Origin: an uncultured Clostridia bacterium
GTDB lineage: Bacteria; Bacillota; Clostridia; Christensenellales; Aristaeellaceae
DNA: 64,000 nt
Reading direction: 5' to 3'
NCBI GenBank assembly: GCA_934647235.1
Contig: CAKUFG010000007.1
Location: 1-64,000, forward strand
Below are positions 34,699 to 49,347 of the stretch, in pieces (the stretch's first letter is position 1; the number at the start of each line of letters is the position of its first letter). Made by a program: the position numbers and the translations under genes. A model generated the notes under the pieces. The model made no database searches, was not told the origin of the DNA, and was given only the letters and a program-made list of their open reading frames with translations.

Positions 34699-35604
34699 AT
34701 GCTGAAAAAACTGCTGACAATTCTGCTTTTGTGCGCGCTGCCGCTGTGCGGCGCGCTGGGGGAGATTGCGGCCCTCTCTGCGGATAATGCGCCGGGACTG
34801 CCCTATGATTACGAAAAGTACGCTACGGAAAACGGCTATGAGGATCCTTCGCTTTCCATCAAGCTGTACAATGGCAAAACGGAGGATACCGAGTATATCT
34901 ACGCGCTGGTCAAAATTGCCCAGCCCAATCAGCTGCGCACGGCGGTGGCCTATAAGGTCAATTCCACCATCACGGCCAAGCCCACGCGCATTGCGGAGAT
35001 GAACAACGCCGTCCTGGCGGTCAACGGCGATTACTGCAATTTTGACGCTACCGGCTATGTGGTGCGCCAGGGCAGGTTCTATTATAACCGCGCATACAAA
35101 ACCATCGACGTGCTGATTGTCGATCAGAACGGCGATTTTCATGTGATCACGCAGCCCAGCCGCAGCAAGGTGGAAACCTGGCTGCAGGAGCATCCCGATA
35201 TTCAGGTAATCAACAGCTTTGATTTCGGCCCGGCAATCATTGCCGACGGCGAGCGCGCCTACGAAAAGCTCAACACCGCCGGCAACGCCAGCGTCGCGCG
35301 CGGTCATCTGCGCTTTGCGCGCACGGTGATCTGCCAGCTGGAGGGCGAATTGTCCTATCTGGTGCTGTGCTGTCAGGGCGATCAGGACGAGCATGGACGC
35401 GGCTTTACCTATGAAGAGATATTTGAGTGCCTGCGCGCGATTGAGCGCGAGCAGGGCGTAACCGTCCGCGTGGCCTATAACCTGGACGGCGGCTATTCCA
35501 GCGCCATGGTTCTGCATAATGAAAAGATCAATTGGCCCGAAAATGGCGTAAACCGCGAGGTATCGGATATCGTATATTTTGCCAGCGCATGGCAGGAAGA
35601 ATAA
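34699..35604 (+). CDS. Secreted phosphodiester glycosidase family protein (NAGPA domain), second copy
   Basis: 301 residues with a signal peptide (MLKKLLTILLLCALPLCGALG) and a NAGPA domain: VLAVNGDYCNFDATGYVVRQG, DVLIVDQNGDFHVI, FDFGPAIIADGE and NLDGGYSSAMVLHN. It resembles the product of 1218-2069, with which it shares the closing pattern of an INxP segment followed by EVSDI or KVSDI. In this copy the usual DGGGS is DGGYS. It is divergent from the VanX-like gene and followed by deoD after 15 nt. The substrate is unknown, possibly a wall-linked glycan phosphodiester. Confidence 0.82.
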   Translation: MLKKLLTILLLCALPLCGALGEIAALSADNAPGLPYDYEKYATENGYEDPSLSIKLYNGKTEDTEYIYALVKIAQPNQLRTAVAYKVNSTITAKPTRIAEMNNAVLAVNGDYCNFDATGYVVRQGRFYYNRAYKTIDVLIVDQNGDFHVITQPSRSKVETWLQEHPDIQVINSFDFGPAIIADGERAYEKLNTAGNASVARGHLRFARTVICQLEGELSYLVLCCQGDQDEHGRGFTYEEIFECLRAIEREQGVTVRVAYNLDGGYSSAMVLHNEKINWPENGVNREVSDIVYFASAWQEE

Positions 35605-35619
35605 AGGAGGCTGTTTTTT

Positions 35620-36327
35620 ATGAGCAATACGCCCACCCCGCATATCAGCTGCAACCCCGGAGACTTTGCCAGAACCGTGCTGATGCCCGGCGATCCGCTG
35701 CGCGCGGAATTCATCGCCAATACCTTTCTGACCGACGCCAAGCTGGTCAATAACGTTCGCGGCATCCATGGCTATACCGGCCTGTATAAGGGCAAGCCTG
35801 TGTCCGTCATGGCGTCCGGCATGGGCATTCCCTCTATCGGCATCTATTCCTACGAGCTGTTCAATTACTACGGCGTGGAGAATATCATCCGCATCGGATC
35901 GGCCGGCATGATCCAGCAGGACCTCAGGCTGCGCAGCGTGGTCGCCGCCATGAGCGCCTATTCCAACTCCGCCTACGGCAAACAGTTTGGCTTTGAGGGC
36001 AATCTGGCCCCCTGCGCCAGCTGGAAGCTGCTCAAGGCTGCCTATGATAAGGCAACCGAGATGGGCGTGAACATGCCTGTGGGGCCCGTGTATTCCTCCG
36101 ATGCGTTCTATGATGAGTCCGCCCCGCTGGGCAAGCTGCAGAAGCTTGGCGTGCTGGCGGTGGAGATGGAAAGCTACGCGCTGTATCTCAACGCCGCCCG
36201 CGCGGGCAAGAATGCGCTGGCGCTGCTGACCATCTCGGATAATCCCTTTACCGGCGAGGGCCTGGACAGCGAGCAGCGGCAGAACACCTTTACCCAGATG
36301 ATGGAAATCGCGCTGGAGATCGCCTGA
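35620..36327 (+). CDS. deoD: Purine-nucleoside phosphorylase, DeoD type
   Basis: 235 residues, typical of the hexameric class. It reversibly cleaves purine (deoxy)nucleosides with phosphate. Visible are TPHISCNPGDFARTVLMPGDPLRAEFIA, IRIGSAGMIQ, YSSDAFYD and VEMESYALYLNA, with the general-acid aspartate in TISDNPFTGE. It follows a strong AAAGGAGG and precedes the DUF523 gene by one nucleotide. Confidence 0.96.
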   Translation: MSNTPTPHISCNPGDFARTVLMPGDPLRAEFIANTFLTDAKLVNNVRGIHGYTGLYKGKPVSVMASGMGIPSIGIYSYELFNYYGVENIIRIGSAGMIQQDLRLRSVVAAMSAYSNSAYGKQFGFEGNLAPCASWKLLKAAYDKATEMGVNMPVGPVYSSDAFYDESAPLGKLQKLGVLAVEMESYALYLNAARAGKNALALLTISDNPFTGEGLDSEQRQNTFTQMMEIALEIA

Positions 36328-36328
36328 T

Positions 36329-36775
36329 ATGCGCATCTTGATCAGCGCCTGCCTGCTGGGCGCGTGCTGCCGCTACGATGGCAAAAGCAAGCAGTGCGCC
36401 GCGGCGCTGGCCCTGCGGCAGCAGCATGAGCTGGTGCCCGTATGCCCTGAGCAATTGGGCGGCCTGCCTACCCCGCGCCCGCCCTGCGAGCGCATCGGGG
36501 AGCGGGTGATCAGCGTTGAGGGCGCTGACCGCACGGCGGAATATGAACGCGGCGCGCAGGAGGCGGCGAGGCTGTACGAGCTGCTTGCCTGCGACTGTGC
36601 CGTGCTCAAGGCCCGCAGCCCTATGTGCGGCCGGGATCGCATATATGACGGCACCTTCTCCGGCATGCTGACGGCAGGGGATGGGCGGCTGGCGGCGCTG
36701 CTTCGCAGCCGGGGCGTGAAAATCTATACCGAGGATGAAATTGAGACCGCATTGCTGAATAATCCGGCAGAATAA
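36329..36775 (+). CDS. DUF523 family protein
   Basis: 148 residues. Typical conserved blocks are MRILISACLLGACCRYDGKSK, CPEQLGGLPTPRPPCE and LKARSPMCGRDRIYDG, rich in invariant cysteines. DUF523 proteins are small, widespread and uncharacterised, though some are linked to purine metabolism or thiol chemistry by context. Here it directly follows deoD (one base between) and ends before a terminator. Confidence 0.88.
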   Translation: MRILISACLLGACCRYDGKSKQCAAALALRQQHELVPVCPEQLGGLPTPRPPCERIGERVISVEGADRTAEYERGAQEAARLYELLACDCAVLKARSPMCGRDRIYDGTFSGMLTAGDGRLAALLRSRGVKIYTEDEIETALLNNPAE

Positions 36776-36789
36776 TGAACCATACAGAA

Positions 36790-36840
36790 CAAACGGCGCG
36801 CTTTCCCTGCCAGTGCGGGGGAAGGGCGCTGTTTGCTTTA
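36790..36840 (+). terminator. Terminator after deoD-DUF523
   Basis: CAAACGGCGC (36790-36799) pairs with GCGCTGTTTG (36826-36835, one G-U), and CTTTCCC with GGGGAAG inside it, followed by CTTTA. A long hairpin with a weak U-tract. Confidence 0.65.
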
Positions 36841-36993
36841 TGAAGACTGAAAAAAACCAATAACGGAAACCATATGTCACATCCATTTGCACAAAAGCCC
36901 CCAAAGAATAAACTTGACTGCGTCGAAAACCGGGAGAAATCCGCATACAGGGGCCTTGACAGAAATTTTTATTGAAAATGTGAAAAAACGGCC
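36841..36993. other. Gene-free A+T-rich region upstream of the rpoB promoters
   Basis: This is part of the roughly 390-nt gap between the DUF523 gene and rpoB. It contains TTGACT (36914-36919) and TTGACA (36956-36961), but neither has a good -10 box at 16-18 nt. No reading frame of convincing codon use and no ribosomal-protein leader of the rplJ type is seen. Confidence 0.5.
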
Positions 36994-37029
36994 TTGACAT
37001 TGACTTTTTCGTGTGCTATCATCTATAAT
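36994..37029 (+). promoter_or_regulatory. Two overlapping promoters of rpoBC
   Basis: TTGACA (36994-36999), 17 nt, TATCAT (37017-37022), and, shifted by 6-7 bp, TTGACT (37000-37005), 18 nt, TATAAT (37024-37029). Both match the housekeeping consensus well. They lie about 140 nt upstream of the rpoB start. Confidence 0.82.
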
Positions 37030-37059
37030 TGCATCAGTATTGGTAAGATACCGATTTCT

Positions 37060-37117
37060 GGCCATTTTGAAGGTTCTTTTAAGAAAAAAGAACAAAAAAA
37101 GAACAATCCAAAATGCC
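37060..37117 (+). promoter_or_regulatory. Leader hairpin of rpoB
   Basis: GGCCATTTTG (37060-37069) pairs with CAAAATGCC (37109-37117) with one bulge, and inside it GTTCTTTT (37073-37080) pairs with AAAAGAAC (37086-37093). The A-rich loop is unusual for this genome. It sits in the transcript leader of rpoB, 50 nt before the start codon. No U-run follows, so it is not a clear attenuator. Confidence 0.45.
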
Positions 37118-37168
37118 AAAGAGGTACCGCCGTTCTGCGCTGCAACAGTAAAGGGGTGATTGCTTTTT

Positions 37169-40100
37169 ATGGTGCACGAGGTTCAGATGGGGAAGCACTG
37201 CAAGCGCATGAGCTTCTCGCGCATCGATGAAGTTCTGGACATGCCCAACCTGATTGAGGTTCAGAAAAACAGCTATCGCAAGTTCCTGCAGGAGGATCTG
37301 CGCGAGGTGCTGGCCGACGTATCCCCGATTGTGGATTACAGCGGCAACCTGATCCTTGAGTTTGTTGATTACTCGCTTGACTCGGTTCCCAAAAATTCAA
37401 TCGAACGCTGCCGCGAACGCGACCTGACCTACGCCGCGCCGCTGAAGGTGTTCGTGCGCCTGAAGAACAAGGAAACGGGCGAAATCAAGGAAACCGAAGT
37501 GTTCATGGGCGATTTCCCGCTGATGACCGAGCACGGCACCTTCCTGATCAACGGCGCGGAGCGCGTCATTGTCAGCCAGCTGGTCCGTTCTCCCGGCGCC
37601 TATTTTTCCATGACCATGGATAAGACGGGCAAGCAGCTTTTTGCTTCCCAGATCATCCCCAACCGCGGCGCGTGGCTGGAATATGAAACCGACAGCAACG
37701 ATGTGCTGTGGGTGCGTATTGACCGTGCCCGCAAGCTGCCCATCACCGTGCTTCTGCGCGCGCTGGGCTATGGCAGCGATGCTGATATCGTGGGCCTGCT
37801 GGGCGAGGATGAGCGCCTGCTGGCCACCATCGAGCGCAGCGACAGCACCAAGAGCCAGTCTCAGGGCCTGATTGAAATCTACAAGCGGCAGAAGCCCGGT
37901 GAGCCCCCGACCGAGGACGGCGCGCGCACGCTGCTGAACAACCTGTTCTTTGATCCCAAGCGCTACGATCTGATGCGCGTGGGCCGCTATAAGTTCAATA
38001 AAAAGCTGGGTGTGGCCGCCCGTATTGCCGGCCACCACGCGGCTGAGGATATCATCGATCCCCGCTCCGGCGAGGTGCTGGTGCAGAAGGACGCGGTCAT
38101 CGACCGCGATACCGCCGTTGCCATCCAGAATGCCGGCATCAACGTGGTAAACCTGATGTGCGATGAGCACGTGGTGCGCGTGCTGGGCAACAACTTTGTG
38201 GACGCCGCCGCGTACCTGCCCTTTGATCCCCATGAAGCGGGCGTGAACGAAATGGCGCATCTGCCCACCCTGCTGGCCACCATCGAGGGCCTGGAGGATC
38301 CCGAGGATATCAAGCGCGCGGTGCGCGAGAACATCGCCAACATCGTGCCCAAGCACATCATCGTGGATGATATCACCGCTTCCGTCAGCTATCTGCTGGG
38401 CATGCCCTACGGCGTGGGCGAGACGGACGATATCGACCATCTGGGCAACCGCCGCCTGCGCAGTGTGGGCGAGCTGCTGCAGAACCAGGTGCGCATCGGC
38501 CTGACCCGCCTGGAGCGCGTTGTGCGCGAGCGCATGGCCATCCAGGACGCCAACGACGTCAAGCCCAACGACCTGATCAATATCCGCCCCGTCAGCGCGG
38601 CGATCAAGGAGTTCTTCGGCTCCTCCCAGCTGTCCCAGTTCATGGATCAGCCCAACCCCCTGGCGGAGCTGACGCATAAGCGCCGTCTGTCCGCCCTGGG
38701 CCCCGGCGGCCTGAACCGCGACCGCGCCGGCATGGAAGTGCGCGACGTGCACTATTCGCACTATTCGCGTATCTGCCCCATCGAGACGCCTGAAGGCCCC
38801 AACATCGGTCTGATCGGCTCGCTGGCTACCTATGCCCGCATTAACGAGTACGGCTTCATCGAGGCTCCCTACCGCAAGGTGGATAAGGAAACCGGCCGCG
38901 TGACCGACGAAATCGTCTACATGACTGCGGACGAAGAGGATAACTACAACGTCGGCCAGGCCAAGGAGCCCCTCAATCCCGATAATACCTTCAAAAACGA
39001 TCACGTAACCGTGCGCTGGCGCGACGAAATTATGGAAGTGCCCGCCTCTCATGTGGATTATATCGACGTGTCGCCCAAGCAGCTGGTATCTGTGGCTACG
39101 GCCATGATCCCCTTCCTTGAAAACGACGACGCGAACCGCGCCCTGATGGGCTCCAACATGCAGCGCCAGGCTGTGCCGCTGCTGGTGCCCGAAGCGCCTA
39201 TCGTGGGCACGGGCATGGAGTACAAGGCTGCGCATGACTCGGGTGTTGTGACCCTGTCCAAGCATGCCGGCATCGTGCACTCCGTGGCTGCCGACGAAGT
39301 AACCATCCAGGATGACGACGGCGTGCTGCATCAGTACAAGCTGACCAAGTTCGCCCGCTCCAACCAGGGCACCTGCATCAACCAGCGTCCCCGCGTCAGC
39401 TACGGCGAGCGCGTGGAGGTGGGCGATCTGCTGGCCGACGGCCCCTCTACCGAGAACGGCGAAATCGGCCTGGGCCGCAACATGCTCATCGGCTTCATGA
39501 CCTGGGAAGGCTACAACTACGAGGACGCCGTGCTGCTGAGCCAGCGCCTGGTAAAGGAAGATAAGTATACCTCCATCCATATCGAGGAGTATGAATCCGA
39601 AGCCCGCGAAACCAAGCTGGGCCCGGAGGAAATCACCCGTGATATTCCCAACGTCGGCGACGACGCAATCAAGGATCTGGACGAGGAGGGCATCATTCGC
39701 ATTGGCGCGGAGGTGCGCTCCGGCGATATCCTGGTAGGCAAGGTAACGCCCAAGGGCGAAACCGAGCTGACCCCGGAAGAGCGCCTGCTGCGCGCGATCT
39801 TCGGCGAGAAGGCGCGCGAGGTGCGCGACACCTCCCTGAAGGTGCCCCACGGCGAGGGCGGCATCATCGTGGATGTGAAGATCTTCACCCGCGAAAACAA
39901 GGATGAGCTCAGCCCTGGCGTAAACAAGATGGTGCGCGTGTACATCGCCCAGAAGCGCAAGATCAGCGTGGGCGACAAGATGTCCGGCCGCCACGGCAAC
40001 AAGGGCGTTGTGTCCCGCATCCTGCGCGAGGAGGACATGCCTTTCCTGCCCGATGGCACCCCGCTGGATATCGTGCTGAACCCGCTGGGCGTACCTTCCC

Positions 40101-40918
40101 GTATGAACATCGGTCAGGTGCTGGAGGTGCATCTGGGCATGGCCGCCAGAAAGCTCGGCTGGAAGGTTGCCACCCCCGTATTTGACGGCGCGACCAAGGA
40201 AGACATCGACGAATGCCTCAAGATGGCCGGCATGGATCCCAGTGGCAAGACCATCCTGTATGATGGCCGCACGGGCGAACCGTTTGAAAACCCGGTCACG
40301 GTGGGCATCATGTACTTCCTCAAGCTCCACCATCTGGTAGACGATAAGATGCATGCCCGCTCCACCGGCCCCTACAGCATGGTTACGCAGCAGCCTCTGG
40401 GCGGCAAGGCTCAGTTCGGCGGCCAGCGCTTCGGCGAAATGGAAGTGTGGGCGCTGGAAGCCTACGGCGCGGCCAACACCCTGCAGGAGATCCTGACGGT
40501 GAAGTCCGACGATATCGTGGGCCGCGTAAAGACCTATGAGGCCATTATCAAAGGCCAGAACATCCCCACGCCCGGCGTGCCCGAGAGCTTCAAGGTGCTG
40601 CTCAAGGAGCTGCAGTCCCTGTGCCTGGACGTGAAGGTGCTTAATGAAAATAAGGAAGTCATCGAAATCCGCGACGATGACGATGACGACGATATGGGCG
40701 ATACGCCGATGCGTCCCGTCCGCGAGGACGAGCGCGACGACCTGCTTGACGGAGAGGGCGTAGCGGAAGACGGCGGCGATTATGAAGATCTGGACGATAT
40801 CACCGATATCGACGACGAGCTTGGCGAGCTGGATAATCTGGATAAGCTGGGCGGAGACGACGATTTTGCTGATTTTGACGATCCGCTCACGGATATCGAC
40901 GATGATGATATCGAGTAA
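37169..40918 (+). CDS. rpoB: RNA polymerase beta subunit
   Basis: 1249 residues from ATG 37169 (MVHEVQMG), preceded by AAAGGGGTG; an in-frame TTG at 37160 is less likely. Catalytic subunit with the rifampicin region (SSQLSQFMDQPNPLAELTHKR, then LSALGPGGLNRDRAGMEVRD) and the C-terminal GGQRFGEMEVWALEAYGA block. After the last conserved helix an acidic extension of about 85 residues follows, with DDDDDD and many Asp/Glu residues (about 1165-1249). Uncommonly, rpoB is not preceded by rplJ-rplL. Confidence 0.98.
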   Translation: MVHEVQMGKHCKRMSFSRIDEVLDMPNLIEVQKNSYRKFLQEDLREVLADVSPIVDYSGNLILEFVDYSLDSVPKNSIERCRERDLTYAAPLKVFVRLKNKETGEIKETEVFMGDFPLMTEHGTFLINGAERVIVSQLVRSPGAYFSMTMDKTGKQLFASQIIPNRGAWLEYETDSNDVLWVRIDRARKLPITVLLRALGYGSDADIVGLLGEDERLLATIERSDSTKSQSQGLIEIYKRQKPGEPPTEDGARTLLNNLFFDPKRYDLMRVGRYKFNKKLGVAARIAGHHAAEDIIDPRSGEVLVQKDAVIDRDTAVAIQNAGINVVNLMCDEHVVRVLGNNFVDAAAYLPFDPHEAGVNEMAHLPTLLATIEGLEDPEDIKRAVRENIANIVPKHIIVDDITASVSYLLGMPYGVGETDDIDHLGNRRLRSVGELLQNQVRIGLTRLERVVRERMAIQDANDVKPNDLINIRPVSAAIKEFFGSSQLSQFMDQPNPLAELTHKRRLSALGPGGLNRDRAGMEVRDVHYSHYSRICPIETPEGPNIGLIGSLATYARINEYGFIEAPYRKVDKETGRVTDEIVYMTADEEDNYNVGQAKEPLNPDNTFKNDHVTVRWRDEIMEVPASHVDYIDVSPKQLVSVATAMIPFLENDDANRALMGSNMQRQAVPLLVPEAPIVGTGMEYKAAHDSGVVTLSKHAGIVHSVAADEVTIQDDDGVLHQYKLTKFARSNQGTCINQRPRVSYGERVEVGDLLADGPSTENGEIGLGRNMLIGFMTWEGYNYEDAVLLSQRLVKEDKYTSIHIEEYESEARETKLGPEEITRDIPNVGDDAIKDLDEEGIIRIGAEVRSGDILVGKVTPKGETELTPEERLLRAIFGEKAREVRDTSLKVPHGEGGIIVDVKIFTRENKDELSPGVNKMVRVYIAQKRKISVGDKMSGRHGNKGVVSRILREEDMPFLPDGTPLDIVLNPLGVPSRMNIGQVLEVHLGMAARKLGWKVATPVFDGATKEDIDECLKMAGMDPSGKTILYDGRTGEPFENPVTVGIMYFLKLHHLVDDKMHARSTGPYSMVTQQPLGGKAQFGGQRFGEMEVWALEAYGAANTLQEILTVKSDDIVGRVKTYEAIIKGQNIPTPGVPESFKVLLKELQSLCLDVKVLNENKEVIEIRDDDDDDDMGDTPMRPVREDERDDLLDGEGVAEDGGDYEDLDDITDIDDELGELDNLDKLGGDDDFADFDDPLTDIDDDDIE

Positions 40919-40942
40919 GCTGCGAAGGAGTGTGGAAACAGG

Positions 40943-44503
<3,561 letters not shown>

Positions 44504-44555
44504 TTTATTCACGCGGGCAGGCACTTTTTGCCTGATCTTCCCCGCATGAACAGCG

Positions 44556-44600
44556 CCCCCTTTTCGCATGCTATAACAGGTGCGAAAAGGGGGTATTTTG
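44556..44600 (+). terminator. 13-bp perfect hairpin between rpoC and lonB, overlapping the lonB RBS
   Basis: CCCCCTTTTCGCA (44556-44568) and TGCGAAAAGGGGG (44581-44593) are exactly complementary around a 12-nt loop and are followed by TATTTTGATTT, a moderately U-rich tail. It can end the rpoBC transcript. The 3' arm contains AAAAGGGGG, which is also the Shine-Dalgarno sequence 9 nt before the lonB TTG start, so in a read-through RNA the hairpin would hide the ribosome-binding site. Confidence 0.8.
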
Positions 44601-44602
44601 AT

Positions 44603-46288
44603 TTGACGTGGATATTGTTTCTGATCCAGATGGCGGTAACGGTGGTGGTTGGGTGCTATTTCTGGTCGCAGCTCAAAAAGGAGCGCCAGGCCCAGCCCGG
44701 CCTGCGGCGCGAGGCCTCGCGCGAGATGGAGCATCTGCGCAAAATGCGCACGGTGCATCTGAGCGAGCCGCTCAGCGAGCATGTGCGCCCGCAGACCTTT
44801 GACGATATTATCGGCCAGCAGGAGGGCATCAAATCCCTCAAGGCCATCCTGTGCGGGGCCAATCCGCAGCATGTGATCATCTATGGCCCGCCAGGTATCG
44901 GCAAAACCTGCGCGGCACGTCTGGTGCTGGAATATGCCAAGCACAGCCCCGGCACGCCCTTTAAGGAAAACGCGCCCTTTATTGAAATGGACGCAACCTG
45001 CGTGCGCTTTGACGAGCGCTCCATTGCCGACCCGCTGTTTGGCAGCGTGCACGATCCCATCTATCAGGGCGCGGGCAGCCTGGGTGTGCAGGGCGTGCCG
45101 CAGCCCAAGCCCGGCGCGGTGACAAAGGCGCACGGCGGCGTGCTGTTCCTGGATGAAATCGGCGAGCTGCATCCCATCCAGATGAATAAGCTGCTCAAGG
45201 TGCTTGAGGACCGCTGCGTGCATTTTGAATCGGCCTACTATAATCCTGACGACGGCTCGGTGCCCAGGCACATCCACGATATCTTCAAAAACGGCCTGCC
45301 GGCGGATTTCCGCCTGATCGGCGCGACCACGCGCAATCCCGAGGATCTGCCGCCCGCGCTGCGTTCCCGCTGTATGGAGGTGTTTTTCCGCGCCTTGGAG
45401 CCTGGCGAGGTGGCGCAGATTGCCGATGGCGCGGCCGCGCGCGCGGGCTATCAGATGCTGCCCGATATCGGCGCGCTTTGCGGGCGCTATGCTGCCTGCG
45501 GGCGCGACGCCGTTAATATGGTGCAGATGGCCGCTGGCCTGGCGCAGATGGAACAGCGCACGCAGATTACCCAGGCCGATATGGAATGGGTGATCACCTC
45601 GGGGCACTATCCTGCCCGCCCGGATCAGCGCGCGGCGCAGGAAAACCGCGTGGGCGCGGTGCATGGGCTGGCGGTGTTCGGCAGCCATCAGGGCGCGGTG
45701 ATGGAAATCGAAGCCGTGGCCATGCCGGGCAGCGGGCATGTGACGGTGCGCGGCATTGTGGATGAGGAAGAAATGGGGGACAGCGCGCACTGTATGAAGC
45801 GCCGTTCCACCGCCCGCGTATCCGCCGATAATGTGGAGACGGTGCTGCGCATGCAGGGCTATCTGCCCGCAGATCGGGACGTGCATGTCAACTTCCCCGG
45901 CGGCGCGCCGGTGGACGGCCCCAGCGCGGGCGTGGCCATGGCGGTGGCGGCGGTCAGCGCGCTGACGGGGCGCCCGGTGGACGGCGGCTGCGCCCTGACG
46001 GGCGAAATTTCCGTCCAGGGGCAGATCAAGCCCGTAGGCGGCGTGCCTGAAAAGGTGGAGGCTGCCCGGCGCGCGGGGCTGATCCGCGCCTATGTGCCGC
46101 GCGAAAACATGCAGGAGCGCTTTGAGGACTGCGGCATCGATGTACGCGCCATTGACACCCTGGCACAGGCGCTGGATCGCGTGCTGCTGCCTGCGGCGCT
46201 GTCTGAAACGGAGGCCGAAAAGCAGCCCGCGCGCATTGCGCCCCTGGCCGCGCAGGGGACGGGCAGCGAAGCGTCTTGCAATGGGTGA
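44603..46288 (+). CDS. lonB: ATP-dependent protease LonB, membrane-anchored type
   Basis: 561 residues from TTG 44603. An N-terminal membrane helix (MTWILFLIQMAVTVVVGCYF) is followed by an AAA+ ATPase (about 75-330; YGPPGIGKTCAARLV, VLFLDEIGELHPIQM) and a C-terminal Lon protease domain. The catalytic serine is in DGPSAGVAMAVAA and the lysine in GGVPEKVEAARRAG. It lacks the Lon N-terminal substrate domain. In Bacillus, LonB acts in the forespore, but sporulation cannot be judged from this window. The ATG at 44546 lies inside the hairpin and is rejected as start. Confidence 0.92.
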   Translation: MTWILFLIQMAVTVVVGCYFWSQLKKERQAQPGLRREASREMEHLRKMRTVHLSEPLSEHVRPQTFDDIIGQQEGIKSLKAILCGANPQHVIIYGPPGIGKTCAARLVLEYAKHSPGTPFKENAPFIEMDATCVRFDERSIADPLFGSVHDPIYQGAGSLGVQGVPQPKPGAVTKAHGGVLFLDEIGELHPIQMNKLLKVLEDRCVHFESAYYNPDDGSVPRHIHDIFKNGLPADFRLIGATTRNPEDLPPALRSRCMEVFFRALEPGEVAQIADGAAARAGYQMLPDIGALCGRYAACGRDAVNMVQMAAGLAQMEQRTQITQADMEWVITSGHYPARPDQRAAQENRVGAVHGLAVFGSHQGAVMEIEAVAMPGSGHVTVRGIVDEEEMGDSAHCMKRRSTARVSADNVETVLRMQGYLPADRDVHVNFPGGAPVDGPSAGVAMAVAAVSALTGRPVDGGCALTGEISVQGQIKPVGGVPEKVEAARRAGLIRAYVPRENMQERFEDCGIDVRAIDTLAQALDRVLLPAALSETEAEKQPARIAPLAAQGTGSEASCNG

Positions 46289-46304
46289 TGAATTCTGGTA
46301 AAAT
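46276..46304 (+). promoter_or_regulatory. Internal promoter before lonA
   Basis: TTGCAA (46276-46281), a 17-nt spacer and TAAAAT (46299-46304), beginning inside the last codons of lonB and ending 32 nt before the lonA start. It allows lonA-engB to be expressed independently. No CIRCE or CtsR-type heat-shock operator is seen. Confidence 0.72.
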
Positions 46305-46336
46305 ATACATGTGAAAATAGATCCAGGGAGGGCCGT

Positions 46337-48685
<2,349 letters not shown>

Positions 48686-48706
48686 CAAAAGCGAAAGCGG
48701 GTACGC

Positions 48707-49303
48707 ATGGAAATCAAGAACGCAAAATTTGTTACCAGTATGGCGCAGTACGGGCGCTTTACGGGCATCGGCCTGCCGCAGATCGCCGTGGCGGGCAAGA
48801 GCAACGTGGGTAAATCCAGCCTGATCAACGCCCTGTGCCGCAATGGCAAGCTGGCCAAAACCAGCGGTACGCCGGGCAAAACGCGGCTGCTGAACGTGTT
48901 TGAAATCAACGGCGGCACGGGCGACGCTTTTCACCTGATCGATCTGCCCGGCTATGGCTTTGCGCGTGTGGATAAGGGCGAAAAGCTGCGCTGGGGCGAA
49001 ATGATGCAGGGCTACTTTGACAATACCAGGGAGCTGAAGCTGGTGCTGCAGCTGGTGGATATCCGCCATGAGCCGACGCAGGATGATATCGACATGGTGA
49101 ACTTCCTGCGCGCGACGGGCGCGAAATTCCAGCTGATCGCCACCAAGGCCGATAAGATATCGCGCGGCGCGCGGATGAAATATACCGCGCCCATCGGCCG
49201 CGCCCTGCAGACGCAGCCCTGGGAGCTGATTTGCTGGTCCAGCGAGAACGGCGACGGCCGGGATCAACTGCTCAAGGCGATTGAACAGGCGATCAAGGCA
49301 TAA
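48707..49303 (+). CDS. engB: Ribosome biogenesis GTPase EngB (YsxC/YihA)
   Basis: 198 residues. G1 is AGKSNVGKSSLINAL, G2 GTPGKTRLLN, G3 DLPGYGFA, and G4 TKADKI, all standard for EngB/YsxC. It acts in late 50S subunit assembly and is essential in several Gram-positives. It follows lonA by 21 nt and ends before a bidirectional hairpin. Confidence 0.95.
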   Translation: MEIKNAKFVTSMAQYGRFTGIGLPQIAVAGKSNVGKSSLINALCRNGKLAKTSGTPGKTRLLNVFEINGGTGDAFHLIDLPGYGFARVDKGEKLRWGEMMQGYFDNTRELKLVLQLVDIRHEPTQDDIDMVNFLRATGAKFQLIATKADKISRGARMKYTAPIGRALQTQPWELICWSSENGDGRDQLLKAIEQAIKA

Positions 49304-49307
49304 AAAC

Positions 49308-49345
49308 AAAATGACCGGATGGCTGTACGCCATTCGGTCGTTTTA
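49308..49345 (+). terminator. Terminator between convergent engB and phosphoesterase
   Basis: AAATGACCGGATGGC pairs with GCCATTCGGTCGTTT (G-U and one-base mismatch tolerated) around a TGTAC loop, followed by TTATATTATT; the opposite strand is also T-rich after the stem. It can serve both convergent genes. Confidence 0.78.
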
Positions 49346-49347
49346 TA

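Noticed and set aside
36776..37168. L10-type leader or riboswitch before rpoB
   Set aside because: rplJ-rplL are absent and no known riboswitch core is visible; only a simple nested stem is seen.
44528..44602. Earlier start codons for lonB
   Set aside because: They lie before or within the perfect hairpin; TTG 44603 begins directly with the membrane helix and has AAAAGGGGG at 9 nt.
46289..46336. CIRCE or CtsR heat-shock operator before lonA
   Set aside because: Neither the TTAGCACTC dyad nor the GGTCAAA heptad repeat is present.
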